This document shows positions 5,590 through 7,590 of a DNA stretch of 7,590 nucleotides, one piece after another. Position numbers and translations under genes: made by a program. Position 1 is the stretch's first letter; each line of letters starts with the position of its first letter. The notes beneath the pieces were generated by a model that was not told the DNA's origin, did no database searches, and saw only the letters and a program-made list of their open reading frames with translations. Source of the stretch: an uncultured Clostridia bacterium (GTDB lineage: Bacteria > Bacillota > Clostridia > Oscillospirales > Ruminococcaceae); the NCBI GenBank assembly GCA_937893735.1, contig CALBGD010000211.1, positions 1-7,590 of the forward strand, written 5' to 3'.

Positions 5590-7590
5590 TGGGAGAGTAT
5601 GTCAGACCGGCGCCTGCTTTCAGAAAGCTGGACGCAGCCAGGCTCCTGAAACAGGGAGTTTACATCTACGGAAGCTCCGGATTCGGAAAGACCGAGCTCA
5701 TAAAGCAGTACCTGAAAAATCAGAAGTACATCTACATACCCTGCACTCAGGACAATTGCGACCTTTCAGTGATTCCAGAAAACTGCACAGACCCAGTCGT
5801 AATAGACAATGTAAACGCCATTCAGGACGCTGAGCTCAGGGGCGACATAATCTCGCTGTTTTCTAAACTCCACTGCTGGATAATCATTTCCGGCAGAAGC
5901 AGAATGCCGAGCTGGCTTTTCGATACCTTTATAAGACGCAGCATGATGCTCATTACAGAAGAGGACATAGCCCTGACCCGTGAGGACATAGACAAATATA
6001 TGCGCTCGTCCGGGCTTATTCTCAGCGAAAAGGAGCTCAGCTATCTGTACAAGTGCAGCTACGGAAACCTCATCGGCGTAAAATACACCGAACAGTGTAT
6101 GCTCTCCGGCGCTGCGCTGGACGAGGAGCTTTATCAGAAAAACATAGTTCTCGTCATGAGGTACTTTGAGGAAACAATTGTCAGCACGCTAAATACGGAA
6201 GTCACAGAAATGCTGCTGAAAGTCAGCATTCCGGACGATTTCACCGAGCAGCTCGCCATCATGCTCACGGGAAACACCGGGATATCACGGGTGATAGAGC
6301 TTGCTATGGATTCCGGAAACTTCATGACCAAAACTGGCGATGTGTACACCATTCGCCCGGAATTCCTCGGCTCGCTCCGAAATAAGGCGTCAAAGGAGTA
6401 CCCGCTTGAGGAAATAAAGCAGTACTCGCTTCTTGCTGGCGCTTACTACGAATCCAACAACGAAGACAACAAAGCGCTGGAGATATACGCGAGATACGGC
6501 AGCTCCAGCCGCATAAAGGAGCTTCTGCTGCGCAATTCCCGGAAGAATGCCGAATCCGGCTATTACATCGAGATGAAGAAATACTACCTCATGCTTTCCG
6601 AGAATGATATCGCAAGCTCCGTATATCTGATGGCGGCAATGGCGCTTCTGTACTCTATGATAATGGATTTCGAGAAAAGCGAATACTGGTATGAACGCCT
6701 AGTACAGTACCGCGACGCTTCCACCGGTGCAAAAAAGCGGGAGGCGATAGCCCAGATAGCCTACCTCGACGTTGCCCTGCCCGGACGCGGAAGCAAGAAT
6801 ATCCTCGAAATAATCAGGAGCTGCCACGCACTGCTTAAAGACCGCTCTATCCCGGTGCCGGAGTTCTCCCTGACAAGCAACCTGCCCTCGATAATGAACG
6901 GCGGAAAGGATTTCTGCGACTGGAGCAGGCGCGACAAGGAAATTGCCGCGTTCGCCGGAAAGCTGATATGCTCGTTCCTCGGCAAGTACGGCATAGGGCT
7001 AGTAAACGCCGCCCTTGCCGAAAGCTTGTTTGAAAAAGGCGGAGACCCTTACGAGATCCTTGCAATGTCCACATCGGCAAAGCTGGAAGCGGAGGCAGGC
7101 GGTAAGCTGGAGCTCCGGTTCGCCGCAAACGCCGTAATGATAAGACAGCACCTTTTTCTTGGAAATCCGGACGCCGCCAAGGATCTGCTGAATTCCTTTG
7201 AGCGTACGGTAAAAGCCGAGAAAATGCGGAAGCTCCAGCCGTCAATAGACACCATGCGCTGCCGTATAGCACTCATGGAGGGCGAAGAAAACATCGTGGA
7301 AAAATGGCTCAGAAATTCTCCCGACGAAAACGAAGGGTTTATCGCTCTGGACCGCTACCAGTATCTCACAAAGATAAGATGCTATATCCGTTACGGCGAG
7401 CTGGCAAAGGCGTATTCCCTGATAGCCACCATGAAGCTTTATGCTGAAAAATGCGACCGCAAATTCATATCCATGGAGGTCTCGCTTCTGGAAGCGATAG
7501 TAAAATACCGCCACAATGACGACTGGAAAGAGGGATTCATTAAAACTCTTGAGCGGATATGCGAGTACGATTTTGTCCCGATAATTTCCC
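5589..7590 (+). CDS. MalT/LuxR-type STAND ATPase transcriptional regulator (C-terminus outside the window)
   Basis: The frame is open from the ATG at 5589 to the window edge, showing 667 residues with no stop. MalT-type regulators bind ATP and an inducer, oligomerise, and activate promoters through a C-terminal LuxR helix-turn-helix. That last domain would lie beyond the window, so it is inferred. Visible: Walker A GSSGFGKT (28-35), Walker B-like VVIDNV (70-75), an IIISGRSRMPSWL sensor segment (98-110), ALTREDIDKYM (128-138) followed by a winged-helix-like region to about 270, and helical TPR-like repeats from about 280. The stretch 585-645 (ALDRYQYLTKIRCYIRYGEL..A..LIATMKLYAEK) is characteristic of the MalT superhelix, which senses the inducer. 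The second Walker B acid is Asn74, not Asp. The N-terminus is short, with Walker A already at residue 28. The divergent neighbour is DUF4867. The family call is firm; the inducer is unknown. Confidence 0.88.
   Translation, partial: MGEYVRPAPAFRKLDAARLLKQGVYIYGSSGFGKTELIKQYLKNQKYIYIPCTQDNCDLSVIPENCTDPVVIDNVNAIQDAELRGDIISLFSKLHCWIIISGRSRMPSWLFDTFIRRSMMLITEEDIALTREDIDKYMRSSGLILSEKELSYLYKCSYGNLIGVKYTEQCMLSGAALDEELYQKNIVLVMRYFEETIVSTLNTEVTEMLLKVSIPDDFTEQLAIMLTGNTGISRVIELAMDSGNFMTKTGDVYTIRPEFLGSLRNKASKEYPLEEIKQYSLLAGAYYESNNEDNKALEIYARYGSSSRIKELLLRNSRKNAESGYYIEMKKYYLMLSENDIASSVYLMAAMALLYSMIMDFEKSEYWYERLVQYRDASTGAKKREAIAQIAYLDVALPGRGSKNILEIIRSCHALLKDRSIPVPEFSLTSNLPSIMNGGKDFCDWSRRDKEIAAFAGKLICSFLGKYGIGLVNAALAESLFEKGGDPYEILAMSTSAKLEAEAGGKLELRFAANAVMIRQHLFLGNPDAAKDLLNSFERTVKAEKMRKLQPSIDTMRCRIALMEGEENIVEKWLRNSPDENEGFIALDRYQYLTKIRCYIRYGELAKAYSLIATMKLYAEKCDRKFISMEVSLLEAIVKYRHNDDWKEGFIKTLERICEYDFVPIIS

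Noticed and set aside
6134..7514. Several minus-strand frames opposite the MalT-like regulator
   Set aside because: All are antisense to a continuous plus-strand frame with recognisable ATPase and helical repeat motifs and lack ribosome sites.

Overview
The window looks like chromosomal DNA from a low-to-mid GC anaerobic Firmicute, most likely a gut or rumen clostridium of the Ruminococcus/Oscillospiraceae type. This is inferred from the gene families, not from a marker gene. The supporting points are a clostridial-type chemoreceptor, a DUF4867 protein, a YpsA/SLOG protein, a small Ala-rich surface protein with an SPDTG-type anchor, near-consensus sigma-A promoters and strong Shine-Dalgarno sites.

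Layout. (1) Positions 1-1142, plus strand: the C-terminal part of a COG2509-type FAD-dependent dehydrogenase, followed 13 bases later by xpt (xanthine phosphoribosyltransferase). The pair ends at a strong hairpin terminator at 1155-1185 that probably works in both directions. (2) Positions 1199-3247, minus strand: a 682-residue membrane chemoreceptor with a dCache sensor, one clear and one possible HAMP unit, and a signalling hairpin. It has its own promoter and a TTG start. (3) Positions 3436-3924, minus strand: a stand-alone YpsA-like SLOG protein with its own promoter. (4) Positions 4076-4414, minus strand: a 112-residue secreted, wall-anchored-type Ala/Thr/Glu-rich protein with its own promoter, a leader hairpin and a terminator. 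(5) Positions 4768-5406, minus strand: a DUF4867 cupin-like protein of unknown function, with promoter and terminator. (6) From 5589 to the window edge, plus strand and divergent from DUF4867: a MalT/LuxR-type STAND ATPase regulator of which 667 residues are visible. It is driven by a perfect TTGACA-17-TATAAT promoter. Its short leader holds a hairpin and two tiny ORFs whose stop and start codons overlap in a chain ending at the regulator ATG.

How the genes relate. Apart from the FAD protein/xpt pair, every gene is preceded by its own promoter, and all five promoters seen have exactly 17-bp spacers. The region therefore reads as single-gene units, not as one pathway. The one suggestive regulatory pairing is the divergent MalT-like regulator and the DUF4867 gene, which share a 182-base intergenic region with back-to-back promoters. 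No mobile element, CRISPR array, rRNA or tRNA was seen. The points most worth a second look are the chained mini-ORFs and hairpin before the regulator, the regulator/DUF4867 pair, the domain-free surface protein, and an unexplained long inverted repeat at 4560-4616.
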